Shown here in pieces: positions 1 through 12,400 of a stretch of 64,000 nt of DNA. Location: contig JAJQJQ010000017.1 in assembly GCA_028622995.1 (NCBI GenBank), positions 124,001 through 188,000 of the forward strand, given 5' to 3'. Both the position numbers and the translations under genes were made by a program. The DNA is from Panagrolaimus kolymaensis (taxonomy: Eukaryota > Nematoda > Chromadorea > Rhabditida > Panagrolaimidae). Positions within the stretch are counted from its first letter, which is position 1; every line of letters starts with the position of its first letter. The notes beneath the pieces were generated by a model that saw only the letters and a program-made list of their open reading frames with translations, was not told the DNA's origin and did no database searches.

Positions 1-419
1 ATATAAAAATTCATGCAAATTTTTTAACGATGAATACTTACATTTGTGCGTTGCCCATTAAATTTAGAATATTTTAGGAAAACAACCAAGAAAATGGGGG
101 AAAATAAACCTGAACATGGCAATCAAAATGATGAAAGCTGTTATTAGCAAATTACACAATCAAAGCTATTGACATGGAATTAAAAAAAGGGCGTTTTTTA
201 TTCATCAAGAAGAAATTTTTATAATTTTAATTTTTATTGTAAACACAAGCAACATGACAAATAACAACAATGATAATAAAAATAATATAAAAAACCAAAT
301 AACCACTTTTTGATGGTTTATATAGATCAAAATAATTTTTTTCCCACTATTTGATGAATACAAGTTTCGTTGCAATTCGCAAAACAATAATATTAAAGTT
401 CATCATTTTGGAAATGGAA
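1..419. other. Left edge: 3' flank of the ARM-repeat gene, with a possible truncated exon on the + strand
   Basis: No complete gene is seen here. On the + strand a splice-acceptor-like attttag ends at 77 and is followed by reading frames that stay open to TAG near 148 or TGA near 172. This could be the last exon of a gene that begins outside the window, but the frame cannot be chosen and no family is recognised. Positions about 124-150 resemble, in inverted orientation, the end of the neighbouring ARM gene. The rest is AT-rich sequence. Confidence 0.2.
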
Positions 420-1768
420 TTAAACTTTTGTAGCCATATTGCTAATAACGCTATTTTCATCATTTTTCAATCTTTTAATTGTTGTTTCCATACATTCTTC
501 ATCGATATCAAAGCAAGCTTGTAAATCACTTTGTGCAATTAATCGCATCAATAATTGTAAGGTTGTTGCAACAACTCTTGATTCTTTATGATTAAGGAAT
601 CGATTAGCATATTTTAAAACATCCGTTTTTAAAACCCATTGAGCTGATTCATCAGAATTGTGGGCCATATTTGTAAGGATTTTAAGAGCAAAAGTTCGTA
701 GAGTGTCATCCTTGTGATTTAATAATTTTGCAACTTCTTTAACCAACTAAAAATTATTAAATAAAAATAAGTAATATTATGCTTTTATCAATTTACCTTT
801 TGTTCAAGTTTTCCATCATAAACGCATTTGGGAGAAGTTATTGTTTCAAGCAACGCAACAATTTGGGTAAGATAAAGCTTATTTTCGAGATGATCCAAAA
901 TAACTTCCTTAGCATTTCCGTAAATAATGCATCGATCTTGAGGTTTGCTATCAAGGGCCAGATTGGTGAGGGTTTGAATTGAAGTTTCAACAATATCAGA
1001 ATCATAATGATTGAAAAATTCAATAAGTTTTTTAGGAATCTAAAAATATATATGTTTTGATAAATATCTTTAAATCAAAAAATAATAATAACTTACATTA
1101 GATTTAAGAATTTCATCATGGGCTGCAGAGTGGAAAGATAAAAAGCTAATTACTTCTACCGTTTTCCATATTAAATCTAGTGCCCGTTTCACCATTTTGT
1201 TTATAAGTAAAAAGTTTTTCCAAATATGGAAGGAGTCCAAATTTAACAAGAGCTTCCCCATGCTTTTTCCCTCCACTAGCAATGTGATGGATAATAGTTA
1301 GAACTCCACTATGAATCGTTAAATCATCATCATGATCAAAAAGGCTAAGCATTTCTTTAATAAACTAAAAATATTAAATTATTTATATATATCCAAAGTA
1401 AATGGAGGATGGTCCATTATTATAAACTTTTAATTTTAAAAAAAAGTCTACCTTTTCATCTGCAATTTTCTGAACGTATTTTTTGATTCTAAAAATTACA
1501 ATTTAGTATTTATAAAACGGGTTAAGAAACAAAAAACTTACTCAGAGTTCATTAAAGCACTTTTATAAACAACCGAAAGCGTTGGATTTTTTAGATAAGC
1601 TTCCTTTTCTGTTTCATAATTTTTAGCTAATTGACGATAGATATCAATAATAGTTTTAGGTGGGATTTCTCCATCACTATATCCAACGAGAATTTCAACG
1701 GATGTATCAGATAATGAAAATTTGGCCATCATAAGAAACACAAATATTTGGAAGAATTTTTGGTACAT
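420..1768 (-). CDS. Secreted ARM-repeat (importin-alpha-like) protein, short frameshifted paralogue
   Basis: Exons on the minus strand are 1768-1542, 1488-1452, 1364-1097, 1039-797 and 746-420 (stop TAA). The start at 1768 gives a hydrophobic signal peptide (MYQKFFQIFVFLMMAKFSLS). Next comes a short IYRQLAKNYE-like helix and then ARM-type helical repeats, for example VLTIIHHIASGG and LTNLALDSKP. Layout and sequence match the larger neighbour at 2378-4386, including a second exon of exactly 37 nt in both. Exon 3 is 268 nt, which breaks the frame. The translation runs through TYKQNGETG and stops, while the homologous continuation (RALDLIWKTVEVI) lies in another frame from about 1190 down. The model also ends about 190 residues before its paralogue. 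It may be a decaying copy, or an intact short gene with an assembly indel. ARM repeats bind peptides and proteins; the partner is unknown, and a signal peptide is unexpected for this fold. Confidence 0.6.
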
Positions 1769-2076
1769 CTACAACAAATCAAGATATTTAATACAAACCC
1801 CGAGAAGAAATTGAGGAACGATAATCAAAATGTTTTTTTATTGAAAAAATTTAAAAGAATTTTATTGATGATTTTGGTTACTAAAATAAAGGCGCCAAAA
1901 AACTTCTCTAACCGCACTCTATGCCTCTTCTAAAAAATGAAATAACCTTTGCTTTAGTTTTGGCTTTTAAAGATCAATCAAGTTATTTTTGTTCGCAAAA
2001 AAAAATCGTAATGGAAAAAGGGTTGCGAGCAAGCCAATTGTTTTTCTAATTTTTTTCTGGCACAATTGATTTGTTG
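1769..2076. other. Intergenic, upstream of the short ARM gene
   Basis: AT-rich spacer between the mobile-element candidate and the short ARM gene. It probably carries that gene's promoter and 5' leader on the minus strand. No ORF or RNA gene is recognised. Confidence 0.3.
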
Positions 2077-2128
2077 ACATACCTCGAGTTAGGCGGGGGA
2101 AGTTTTTGAAATTTTGGGGGGAGGGGTC

Positions 2129-2160
2129 AAAAAACAACGTATAATTATACGTTGTTTTTT
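2129..2160. repeat. Perfect 32-bp palindrome inside the MITE-like element
   Basis: Sixteen bases on each side of the 2144/2145 centre are exact complements; the core is ACGTATAATTATACGT, flanked by AACA...TGTT and A/T runs. It could fold as a hairpin or cruciform. It has no coding context. Confidence 0.85.
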
Positions 2161-2232
2161 TTTCGAAAAAAAATTTTTTTTATCATTCTTACCACATCGA
2201 AAAAAAATTTTACGTTAGTTTTTTTCTTCGAA

Positions 2233-2251
2233 GGGGAGGGAGGGGAGGGGG
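2233..2251 (+). other. G-quadruplex motif next to a poly-C run
   Basis: Four G runs (4, 3, 4 and 5 G) are separated by single A loops, a canonical G4 pattern. A run of about 14 C follows at 2256-2269, so the G and C tracts could also pair through GGGGGAATTCCCCC (2247-2260). It lies inside the MITE-like element. Confidence 0.7.
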
Positions 2252-2377
2252 AATTCCCCCCCCCCCCCCGGTCCTCGAGATATGTTTGTTGTATGCTTTT
2301 TTAAATATCAAATATTTTAATGTTTATTTCAAACAACGCTTTTTTGTTTCCGCAATTTTAATAAACATTTAAAAACT

Positions 2378-4386
2378 TTATTTATAATTTAATATAGTAT
2401 CATGAAGTTCCACGGATAAACACGCTGTATAAATTGCTAAAGCAAAAAGGCTAATTTCTCTTTCCTCATTACTTAAAAAATCTTGAATCATTTCCAAACA
2501 ATTGCTTTCTTTCAAAGCTCTACAAGTTTTTTCTTTTTCTAATACACCGAGAATTTTAAAAATAAAATATAAAGTAAATTGGGCGTCATGAGTTTTCAAC
2601 CGTTGACAATAATTTTTAAATATTCCTTTATTAACTAAAGTAAGAATATTATCTGGATTTTCTTTAATCAAAAGCTTATCAATAACCAAATTTGCTTTCT
2701 AAATGAATTTGTTTAAAATTTCATTTTAATTTCTAATAACGCTTCTTACTTCACGAACATCATCATCGGGATCACTCAAAAGTTGGATAATGATTGAAGT
2801 GGTTTTAGCTTCAAGAACCCTTTCACTATCAGTATCATGAAGTAAAATAATAAAAAACATAAGAGCTTTAATTTTAACTTCATTTTCGGGATGTATTAAA
2901 AGTCTATTCATATTTTCTAAAGCACCTACGGCAGTAAAAATGTGATTCGAATCAGGATTGTAATTAAAAAGATTCACTGCGACACCAATAGAATATTTTT
3001 GAATTTCAAGATTATTATGAGCAAATAAATCCACTATCGTATCAATTATCTAAAAGGGAGATTTAAAAGTATTTTATTAGGCTTTTAGGAAACCAACCCT
3101 TGTCGTAAACATTGCTTGATATTCCTCCTCGCTGAAGGAAAGCATTAACTTCAAAGCTTCAGAAATAACTTCGGTATTTTCATGAAAAAGGAATTTATCA
3201 ATGTGTTGAATTACTCCAACTTTCAAAACCACGTGAGCATGTTTTTCAAAATGGGTAGCAAAATTTGCGATTGTTGTAATCGAATATTCTCGAATTTCTT
3301 CATCATTATGATTTAATAATTTTGCAAGATGGGTAAGAATCTAAAATTATTCTAGAATTAGTAATTTTCCCACTGCTGCAAAAATGCATACATTTTGTTC
3401 ATAACTTTCTTGAAAGGTGCATCCAACAGACGGAGCAGTAGTATGATCCTCATCTTCATTTGCTTCCGTTAAAAATGCAAGCATTTTAACTGTTTCAGGG
3501 AGGAATAATTGGTTATGTAAAAGTTTAAAAATATCTTGCTTTGATTCATGATAAATTGAACATCGAACGGACGTATTGGCTTCGATAATAATATTTGTAA
3601 GGATATTTAATGAATTTTGTACGATACTCAAATTATCATTTTGGAGTAAAGAAATAAGATTTTTTGTAATCTGAAATCATGAAAGTCAAAGAATTTTTTT
3701 ACATACTGAAACTAAAACTAAACTCACTCCGCTATCGCCAATTATTTTAGTTTGATTTTCATTTTTTAAAGTTAAAACACTCAAAGCTTCAAGGCTTCCA
3801 GAAATAAATTCCTCTTCAGCTTTTTTGTTTTTATGATAAAAAATGAATTTATTTAAATATGATAAAACTCCACAATCAATCAATGCCTCATTTTGTTCTT
3901 CAGTTCCATCGGTAATGTAATTTATAATATTTAAAGCACCTCTTTGAATGGAATAATTTGGATAATCAAAAAGCGAAAAAATTTCTTGAATAAACTAAAA
4001 AATCCATAAACGTTTTTTTAAAAATATTTTTAAAGTGGAAACTTACACTTTTATTTGTGATTTTATGAATATGTTCTTTGACTCTATAAAAAAAGCTTTT
4101 AAATTTTAAAATAATTTTAAACAATAGCAAACCCTGGTGATTTTATGGAATTTACTAATAAAATAGGTATTAATGGGCTCCTTTTAATTTTGTTTTTAAT
4201 TGTTTTATCTCCTTGAGCTATTTGCCGATACACATTTATTAACGCTTGAGGTATCGTATCTCCAGCAGTATCCTGGATTTCAAATGCAAATTCACTCAAA
4301 GATCCATGAGAATTTTGAACCACAACATTATTTACCAAAATGAAAATAATAAGAAATAAAATTATTTGCGCACGTTTTAATGACAT
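2378..4386 (-). CDS. Secreted ARM-repeat (importin-alpha-like) protein
   Basis: Exons are 4386-4133, 4083-4047, 3994-3707, 3670-3374, 3340-3098, 3049-2750 and 2698-2378. They join in phase to give 579 aa. The start at 4386 (MSLKRAQIILFLIIFILVNN) yields a clear signal peptide; an upstream in-frame ATG at 4476 would bury it. The mature part begins with a helix (IPQALINVYRQIAQGD), followed by a series of ARM-like repeats such as LNILTNIIIEANT and ISGSLEALSVLT. Length and repeat texture resemble importin-alpha, which binds nuclear localisation signals through ARM grooves. The Arg-rich IBB domain is replaced by a secretion signal, and the usual W/N ladder of importin-alpha is not obvious. The function is unknown; a secreted or ER-lumenal peptide-binding role is inference. 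A very short 33-nt intron (3373-3341) is needed to keep the frame. Confidence 0.7.
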
Positions 4387-6442
4387 TTTTTGATTGGGGA
4401 ATTCAACGTCTAAAATAAATAAAACTTGAGTTTTACATATAAATAAAAAATGAACTCGCCTTGAATTAGAATTCAAAAAAGTTATTCATTGCCAAAAAAA
4501 GATGCATTTAATTCATTGTCCATTGCGTCGCCTATGAAAAAAACATCTATCTATCTTTTTTTAACGAACGTAATGTTGCATTTTTTCTTTCTTTTTCTTT
4601 TTGTTATCAAACTTTTGCATCACACAAGAACCTAGCAGCAAGAGCAATAGCAAGTGCAAGCAGCAGTAAAATAAACTAAAGAAGAATGAGACATTCTCTC
4701 TCTCTCTCTCTCTCTTTCTCGTTCAATATAAAAGCAAAATAAAAAAGTTTGTCCAGTTTTCTTTCTTTCTCTTCAACAGCTGTTTTAAAAAACACTTTTT
4801 TACTTTCTTTGTCGATGGATGAAAAGGAAACAAAGAATGCTAAAAGCGAGAATAAGAAAAAATTCCAACTGGCAGCAAACTTCTTCAACAAAAATCAATA
4901 TTTTGATAATTTCTGCTTTATTGTTTTATTACATAATTTCTTGATATAATAACTCAAGTAAAATTCTTTTTAACAAATTCAACAATAACATTTAGGAAAA
5001 TAAAAATTTCTTGCTATCATTTTTATTTAAATTATTGGATGATTATCGTAGGATAGCCTTTTCCCATCATAGCTCAGACCTTACCCGTGTAAATTTGCGT
5101 CGAAATTTAGATTTATACTTTCATTATTTTTAACGACGTCCTTGAAAAATTTTGTAAATAATTATCAAAAACATAAATTACAAAGCAGAGAAACATTGAA
5201 TTTCTACAAAAATTTTAAAAGCATTAAATCTTGTAAAGTTAATTCAACCAAACAAAACAAAATATGTACTATAATTGAAATTTAAAACAAATTGTAACAA
5301 TTTCACTCCTCCAAAATTTAATAATAATTTTATTTAATACTTTTTATGAAATTTTTGTTTTATGTGTGTATCATTATTGTATAATTAAATTCAAACATTT
5401 TTATATTAAATAAATACTTTACTTATGTTTTTTTCTTCAAGTGTATACGTGTATGACCCATCTAAAGGCCATATAAATACATATCTTCTAATACAAGTTA
5501 TAATAATCAAATAATAATAATAATAATAAACAATTGAAAACATTTTCACGATAATAAAAATGATTAAAGAGACATACACCAGTTGAAAAAAGAGGAGAAA
5601 AGAAAAAAAATTCCGAATGCTTTTTGAGATTAGAAAAAAAATAAGTTTGGTTGGTTTTTTTTGTTTTAAAAGAAAATAATAACTGCAACAAAAAAAAGAA
5701 GGATGACGTCGAATCAAAAAAGGAGTTATTTATGTTGTAAAAATTTATTTTATGTAAAACTGTACAAAAATTCTTTTTTCGTGAAAAGAAAATTTCTTAT
5801 AAAGTTGGAGATCAAAAAAGACCTCTGAGACAAGTTTTGTTTAAAAAATATTTTAAATGAATAAATTTTTTTGGCAAATAAAAACATATGGATGAGAAAC
5901 AGACAATTAATTAATTCTGTTTTATGGACGGCACTTTTAGCAAAAAAAGGTAAAAGAGTTAAAACATTTTTTTTAATGGATTATGATTGTGACTCGTTCA
6001 ATGAAATTGAGACTGATTGATATTATAATAAAAACATGGTAAAAAAACTGAAGCACAGTAAATAAAAGAAGAAAAAAAATAGGACGAAAAACTGAATAAA
6101 AAGATGGGAGAGAACCGAGAAATTTAACTTTTTTGTTTATAAACGCTTTTAAAAGTTCAAAAGTAAAGAAAAAATTACAATTTTATTATAAATGAAGAAT
6201 GGTTTTAACTAAAAATGCACCAGTTTTAATGGAAGAAAACAATTAATTTTAAGATGTTAAGAAACTTGAAAAAAATTACAAAGTAAAAAAAGCCTCGCAA
6301 AAAAACATGTGCCAGACATTGTTGAAATTATTATTTATTTTAACTTTGAGGCTTTTAAAAAGTTTTGGCATTTTTGATTATTTTTATTAAAAAATATAAG
6401 CTACTCGTTTTTTCTGAATATTAAAGAAATGGAAAAAATATT
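4387..6442. other. Intergenic region between the secreted ARM gene and lin-59
   Basis: About 2 kb of AT-rich sequence with A and T homopolymers and a CT microsatellite. The open frames here are low-complexity and lack family resemblance. The left part should contain the promoter of the ARM gene; the right part is 3' flank of lin-59. No RNA gene was recognised. Confidence 0.5.
4695..4715. repeat. (TC)n microsatellite
   Basis: An uninterrupted run of about ten TC dinucleotides in otherwise AT-rich intergenic sequence upstream of the secreted ARM gene. Confidence 0.9.
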
Positions 6443-9400
6443 TTAAGGCTTTGAGGTGGTGATGATGAATTTTTCCGTGCATTGATGAAGTCGAATGGAA
6501 CCCTAAAAAATTTAATGGTAATATTTCGGGATAAAAATGTCTAACTAAAAAACTTACAGTTTGTTTTGCGATGGAAGATAATTTATTTTTGGGAGCTTTT
6601 TCATTTGCTTTTTTGTTATCTGTTTTTATCACAAAAGGCTAAAATTAAAGAAATTATTAAATTCCATAATCATGACAAGGACTTACTGTAAAATTCTTTT
6701 TCAAACTTAATGGTTTATCAAATCTATCAAATAAATATTCAGCGGTGTTAATATGATATCGATTTTTAAGATTAATTTTTTCGAAAACTTTTTGAGTTTT
6801 GTCTATTGAATATTCACATACAAATACATCATCTTCTTGATATTTTGGTCCTTTGGGTCGACCAACGGCAAATTCTTGTGGTTCCAAACAAAGACATCGC
6901 CCAACTATCACATCCAAAGGCAGAGTATCAAATAATGGAGTCCAAAATAATTCATTTTTGTAAAACATTCGACCTGGATCAACGAAGGTTTCATGTGGTC
7001 TAGCATAATAGCAACCAAATGCAAATCTTTCCCCAGTTGGAACTTTAAAAAGTCTTTCAATTCGAAATGTTCGTAAATCTTTTCGATCAAAAATTTTACG
7101 AGCTTCTGGTTTGTAAATGGATTCAGCTGGTTCTTCAACATTTGGTGGAAGTTTAGCCGTTGAAGCTTTGCGTTTTTTAGCCTTTGTTTTTCCATCCACG
7201 CATTCTTCATGGAATTTTTTAAGTCTACGTTTATATTCATCATTGATAAGTCTTTCAACATAAACGCATTCATTCACACGAACTTGAATTCCTCGACAGT
7301 TTACGAGAGTTTTATAATAAACACAGCTATCAATTCGATATTCAGGTTGAGGAGTTAAAAGAATATCCAAAAGTGGAGTTGATTGAAGATTCTTTTCACA
7401 AAATGTGCAAACATATTCATCCGGTTCTTGACTTAAACCAAGACAATCTCGATGAAGCCAATAATGGCATTGATCACATTGATACATTTCACCTCCTTCA
7501 TCCATGATTCCACAAACACAACGAATGCTATCACCATCGGGGGAACAAGCTTGTGAAAATAAAAGAGATTCTTTATCAGGATCATATGAGCCCACTGGTT
7601 TTTTAGAATCCATATAAGTTAAATCTGTTGTTGCAGAAAGAACTCTTGGTGAATGTTCATTCTTACGATTTCTTGGACGTTCAGCCAAAAATGCTAACAA
7701 AGTATCTGAATGTGAATCTTTGAGCAAATCGCTGATATTTGATTGCCGTTTAAGTTGAAGATATTGTTGTTGAATGGCATCAGCTTCTCGGCGTTCCATG
7801 GATTTTGATATCATCGAAATGCAACATTTTATATTTGCATCAAATCTTTCAACGAATGAAATTGGATTTGAACCCGCTGTAATAAATATTTTTCGAGTTG
7901 AAAGGGAAAAAGATTGCAGCCATCTTCTTGGAAGTTTGGAAGAATAAATTCGAACAAATTGATTGAAAATATTTGCGATGGCTGCCGATATTTCGGGTAA
8001 AGATGAGATCGATGACATTAATGGAATTTCTCGAACGGTGTTGTATTTTCTGAGATTCCTTTGCAAGAAAATATTATCTTTCTTTACCAATTGAATTTCA
8101 TATTTGGATAATTTTTCTGGTTTTGATGGAGCTTTGATTGGAGGTGGCATACATGGAATTAAACCTTTGCATTTTCGAGATTCACATAAACATTTTATTT
8201 GTTGTTTTTGATATACATGCATTGAATAATCATAAGTTAATTCAACACCTGCTTCAATATCTCTCAAAGCAAAAATACCAATTCTTTGTTGTCCGCTTAC
8301 AATCCATCGTTGCATAACACAATTTGGTTCACACGAATGATTCATGAATCTTGAGAGGTTACCCTTTTTGGATGAATCAATGACATAACTTCCTGGAATT
8401 AATTCCACACCAAAATTATGATAAGTTTGTCCATTTTCCAATCTCTTTAGATAAGTATCTTTACGAAGGATTTCACCAATATATTCACAAACTAATTGAT
8501 TTTTATAAATATCAACCATGGATCGAACTCCATTATTCATTGAGGAATGTTTGAAAAGTTGAAGTTGATGAACGGATTCATTATTGAGAATTCTTCGATT
8601 TTGACATGTGGAATAAAGCTGACAGCTGTATTGGGTGCATTCAGTCGAGGATACTCGTGTCAAGCAACCCGATGTTGACGTGCAAGGATTTGTTTCACCA
8701 CATTCGCATGGTTTGGAAGCTAATGAAAGCTTTGGTGGAATTTCTATGAGAATATCTAAAAAATCAATCAAATTAAAATTTAATGAATTTACATCGAATT
8801 TTTAGTTTATCACTACTTACTTGATCGAATTTTAACGTAATCACTGCTATCTTTTGCAATTGGAGTCACCACCGAAATTTTCTTTTTCTTTTCTATTTCA
8901 GAATCATCCGAACTTTCTTTTCTAATTGTAATTTTCAAAGGTCCCAGTTTTTCATTTTTCTTTATCGCTACTTTTTTATCCAATTTTGCTATTTTCTTTG
9001 CAGGTGCTTCAACAATTGTGGAAGCATTTCTCTTTCTTCCATTTTCAAATGGACTTTTCCATGATCCACTTGGTTCCCATCTTACCATTGGAACTTCGGG
9101 GAAATTCAAATGAGTTTTAGCAAATTTACCTGCTAATTTTTCCAAACATTCTTGATATCGCTTTATTGTAAGGTTTGATGGACCTCGTAAAAATGGAGCA
9201 TATTCTTTTGGTAATACTGAAGCTGAATTTAATTTTGGAACCCCAAAGCAATAAGATGCAGTCGAAAATAATTTTGAGGAAGCTGATTGTGACCTGGATG
9301 GAAGAGCTTCGACAAGAGTATACTTTCGCCTTTTTATAGGTAAACTTGAACGATGATTTTGTAAGAATGGATGTTGCTTTAATATCGTTGAAATGGTTTT

Positions 9401-12400
9401 TTCTTTCTTTCTCGATTTTGGTGGCCTTCCTTTGAATTTTGTCGTTTTCGAAGCTACAGGCTTTTTTGAGATTTTTGAAGATTGTTGTTTTGTTTTTGAG
9501 ACTCCGGAATTATTGTTTTTAGCAGCAACTCCTTTTGAAGAAGAAATGGCAGCAGCCGCAGCAGCGCTGTTGCTGTTCTTTGAAGGCGTGGGTTTTTTGC
9601 TGTTGCTAGAAGAAGAAGAAGCAAACGATGTGGAGGCAGCAACGCGGGAATTTTTATTTTTTGTTACATTTTTTGTTGCCGGTGTAGTTTCTCTTGGAGG
9701 AGGTGATGGATTACGCGTGGAACTTCTCGTGCTTGGTCTCTCACCTCCTGTCGGAGTTTCAGCTTTTGTTGAAGAAGTTGATGGCTTTCGGTTTGAGTTT
9801 CGACGTGAAGATGCTGCTTTTGATGCACCTTTTTTAGTTACCACCACTTTTTCATTTTCTATTTTCGCAGTTACATCATCAGCTTCAGCTATCTTGGACG
9901 TGGATGGTTCGTTCACTGCCGCTGCATCATCATCAACTTCAATGGTTTTCTCTTCGCGGTTTTGAATTGCAGGATGAAAACTTCGAAGTAACTCTTGCAC
10001 CTGCAAAATTTAAACTTATTATTTAATGAATTATTTAAAATATTATATTGTTTAATGTTATTTTTTATACTGTTACTAACTAACTTCCTTCCATTTAGCT
10101 TCTAATGATAATGACGAAACCCTTCTCGTCAAATGGTTGATGACGGTGAGAGTCATTGCAAAAAAATATGTGAAGAAGAAAAAAATGCAAAGAGAGAAAA
10201 TTAAATAGCAGCCGTAGCAGAAGCAACAAAAAAAGAACACATACAACTTTTCTTTAAATAATTTTTTTCTTCTGCTTTTAATATGCCAGCGAAAGAGCCC
10301 TTAGCAACAACCCTTTTTTATATGTAGTTATATAAAAAAAACTAATAGAGTGGTGAATTCTCATTTTTAAGGCGTTACAAGACTTGTTTGTCTTTACGTG
10401 GTTTTTTTTTATTATATAAAAGGCTATATCTTAGTGCTTGTTATTTATTTTTTTTGCCATTTTTAAATAAACTATAATCTTTTTTACACAAATAAAGAAA
10501 AGAGTATAAATTTAAGAAAAGGGTAAAAAAACTTAGTTTTTGTTGCATAAGAGAAAAGCAGAACCTCATGAGATGATTGCTTTTCCTTCTTCTTCTTACG
10601 TAAGAACTTTGAAGCCATATTTAATAAAATAATAATAATAAAATTGCGTTTTAATAAGCGTTTAAAAATTAATAGGCAACGAAAAAATATATAAAAAGAT
10701 ATAAAAGTCAATGGAAGGAGAATAAGAGTGTGACATGCGAAATTTAAAGTAAAAATTAATTGAAAATGTTTTAAATTAAAGTTGTTGAGAGTTGTAAAAA
10801 TAATAATAAAAAGGGTTACCTTTTCTGATGGCAATGATGACATTAACATTTTAGCTATTTCATTTGCATCCATATTTGGATTTATAGCAATTGCAGCATC
10901 AGTAGCTTTAGGCTGTCGTTCATCTTTTTTCTTTTCCTCTTCTGATGGTGAAGGTTGAGAAATTTTTGAATGAGCTCGTACTTCCACCACTTCACCTTCT
11001 TTATTTTTAGAATGATCCGCTCTTATTAACGTTGGCATATCCGAATAATCACAATCGCTATCATTATCTTTGAGATGTTTTTCACCATCAAGAGCTGGTG
11101 GGGAAATGGAATGAAGAGGATTGATTCGAATATCATCATTTTCTGTTTCACAATTAAGGGGTTCAGTTTGGTGATGATGATATGAGCATGATGGGTGTTG
11201 TTGATCAAGATAACTTTTATCTGAATTTGATGGCGGTGGAGGTGGCATTGATGCTTGTGTTGTAGATGGCAACAAACAATTCAATGGTGGAAGTTGAATG
11301 TGATGTGATTGTTGTGAACCTTCATTACTTAATCTTGGTCGAAGAGAAGAACCCATCGGACCTGCCGAATATTGGGTTGATGTTGTTTGAGGTAATTGTG
11401 ATGAGGATGATAGAGTCATTGTTGATTGGGTTAAATTAGGATCAAAATGATTTGCCTAAAATTGTATAATTTATTATATATTTTTGATAAAATTTTAAGG
11501 CTTACTTGAATAGGAGGATATGGTGAAACCATGGGTGGTGTGAATGCACTCGTGGAAGGTGGTGAACCATCAATGGATTGAATACCGCTATCGGGAGTTG
11601 AAGAAGTCATTTGATTTTGTGCACCAGAATATTGTTGCTGCTGAAGGGGTCTTGATTGGGTAATCCAATTAGGCTGATTTCCATTTGCCGTGTTGTTGCC
11701 ATTTTGCTGATGTTGTAAATATACTCCATTGGTTTGACAATAACCATTTGTTTGATCATGATGAGCTTCATATTCGCTAGCTTGCGGATAAATTGAAGAA
11801 GGGTAATTATTTCCTGAATGCGTTGGTTGTTGAGATTGTTGTTGGTGATGGTATATATAAGTAGGATCATGATTAAAATATTGATGATCATGGGATGAAG
11901 AATGTTGATGATTATTCCAATATTCATTTCTTGTCATTTGATCCGAGCTTAGACTATCAGCAATTTCTATGGCTTTTAAATCTTCAAATGTGCAACCTCT
12001 TGAATTTATATTATGTTGTTGTCCTATTGCTACGTGTTGATAACTCGTGGATGGAGATACATTTGTTACAGACGAAATGGAACTTATTGGTGGTAAATAA
12101 GTTGGTGGGCTTGAGGATGATACGATTGCAATCCCCGTATTTTGGGAAAAGTTTCCATTTGTTTCAGGTAATAATTGAGGTGGTGATTGCATTTCAAAAG
12201 ATGACGGTGGTTGAATTGGTGTTGAAGCCTTTTGTTCCATTGGCTTTTCCTTTGGTTTTGCTTTTGATCTCGATCGAGGCTTTGATTTTGTGGAAGTCGC
12301 AGCAGGAGTTTGTGGTGCGGTTGCATTCATAGATGCCATGGGAAGTTTAATAAAACTCCCAATTCCCAATGAGCCATTTGCATTCGATGTTATCTCGGCA

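Larger units (their letters stand above)
2077..2285. mobile_element. MITE-like non-autonomous DNA element, 209 bp
   Basis: The left end ACATACCTCGAG (2077-2088) and the right end CTCGAGATATGT (2274-2285) are inverted repeats matching at 11 of 12 positions. The pair is flanked on both sides by the same six bases, TTGTTG (2071-2076 and 2286-2291), as expected for a target-site duplication. The interior has no ORF. It is rich in secondary structure: G runs near both ends, a perfect 32-bp palindrome, a direct repeat of tcgaaaaaaaatttt (2163 and 2197) and a poly-C tract. Its base composition is unlike anything else nearby. Size, TIRs and TSD fit a MITE, but no transposase family is assigned because only one copy is visible in the window. 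Confidence 0.6.

Noticed and set aside
1171..1186. A 16-nt GT...AG stretch that might explain the ARM frameshift
   Set aside because: Too short to splice, and removal leads straight to a stop codon rather than restoring the paralogous frame.
9393..9965. 190-codon + strand open frame rich in Phe/Glu/Ala
   Set aside because: Exact antisense of the low-complexity basic region of lin-59; no domain, no start context, no splice extension.
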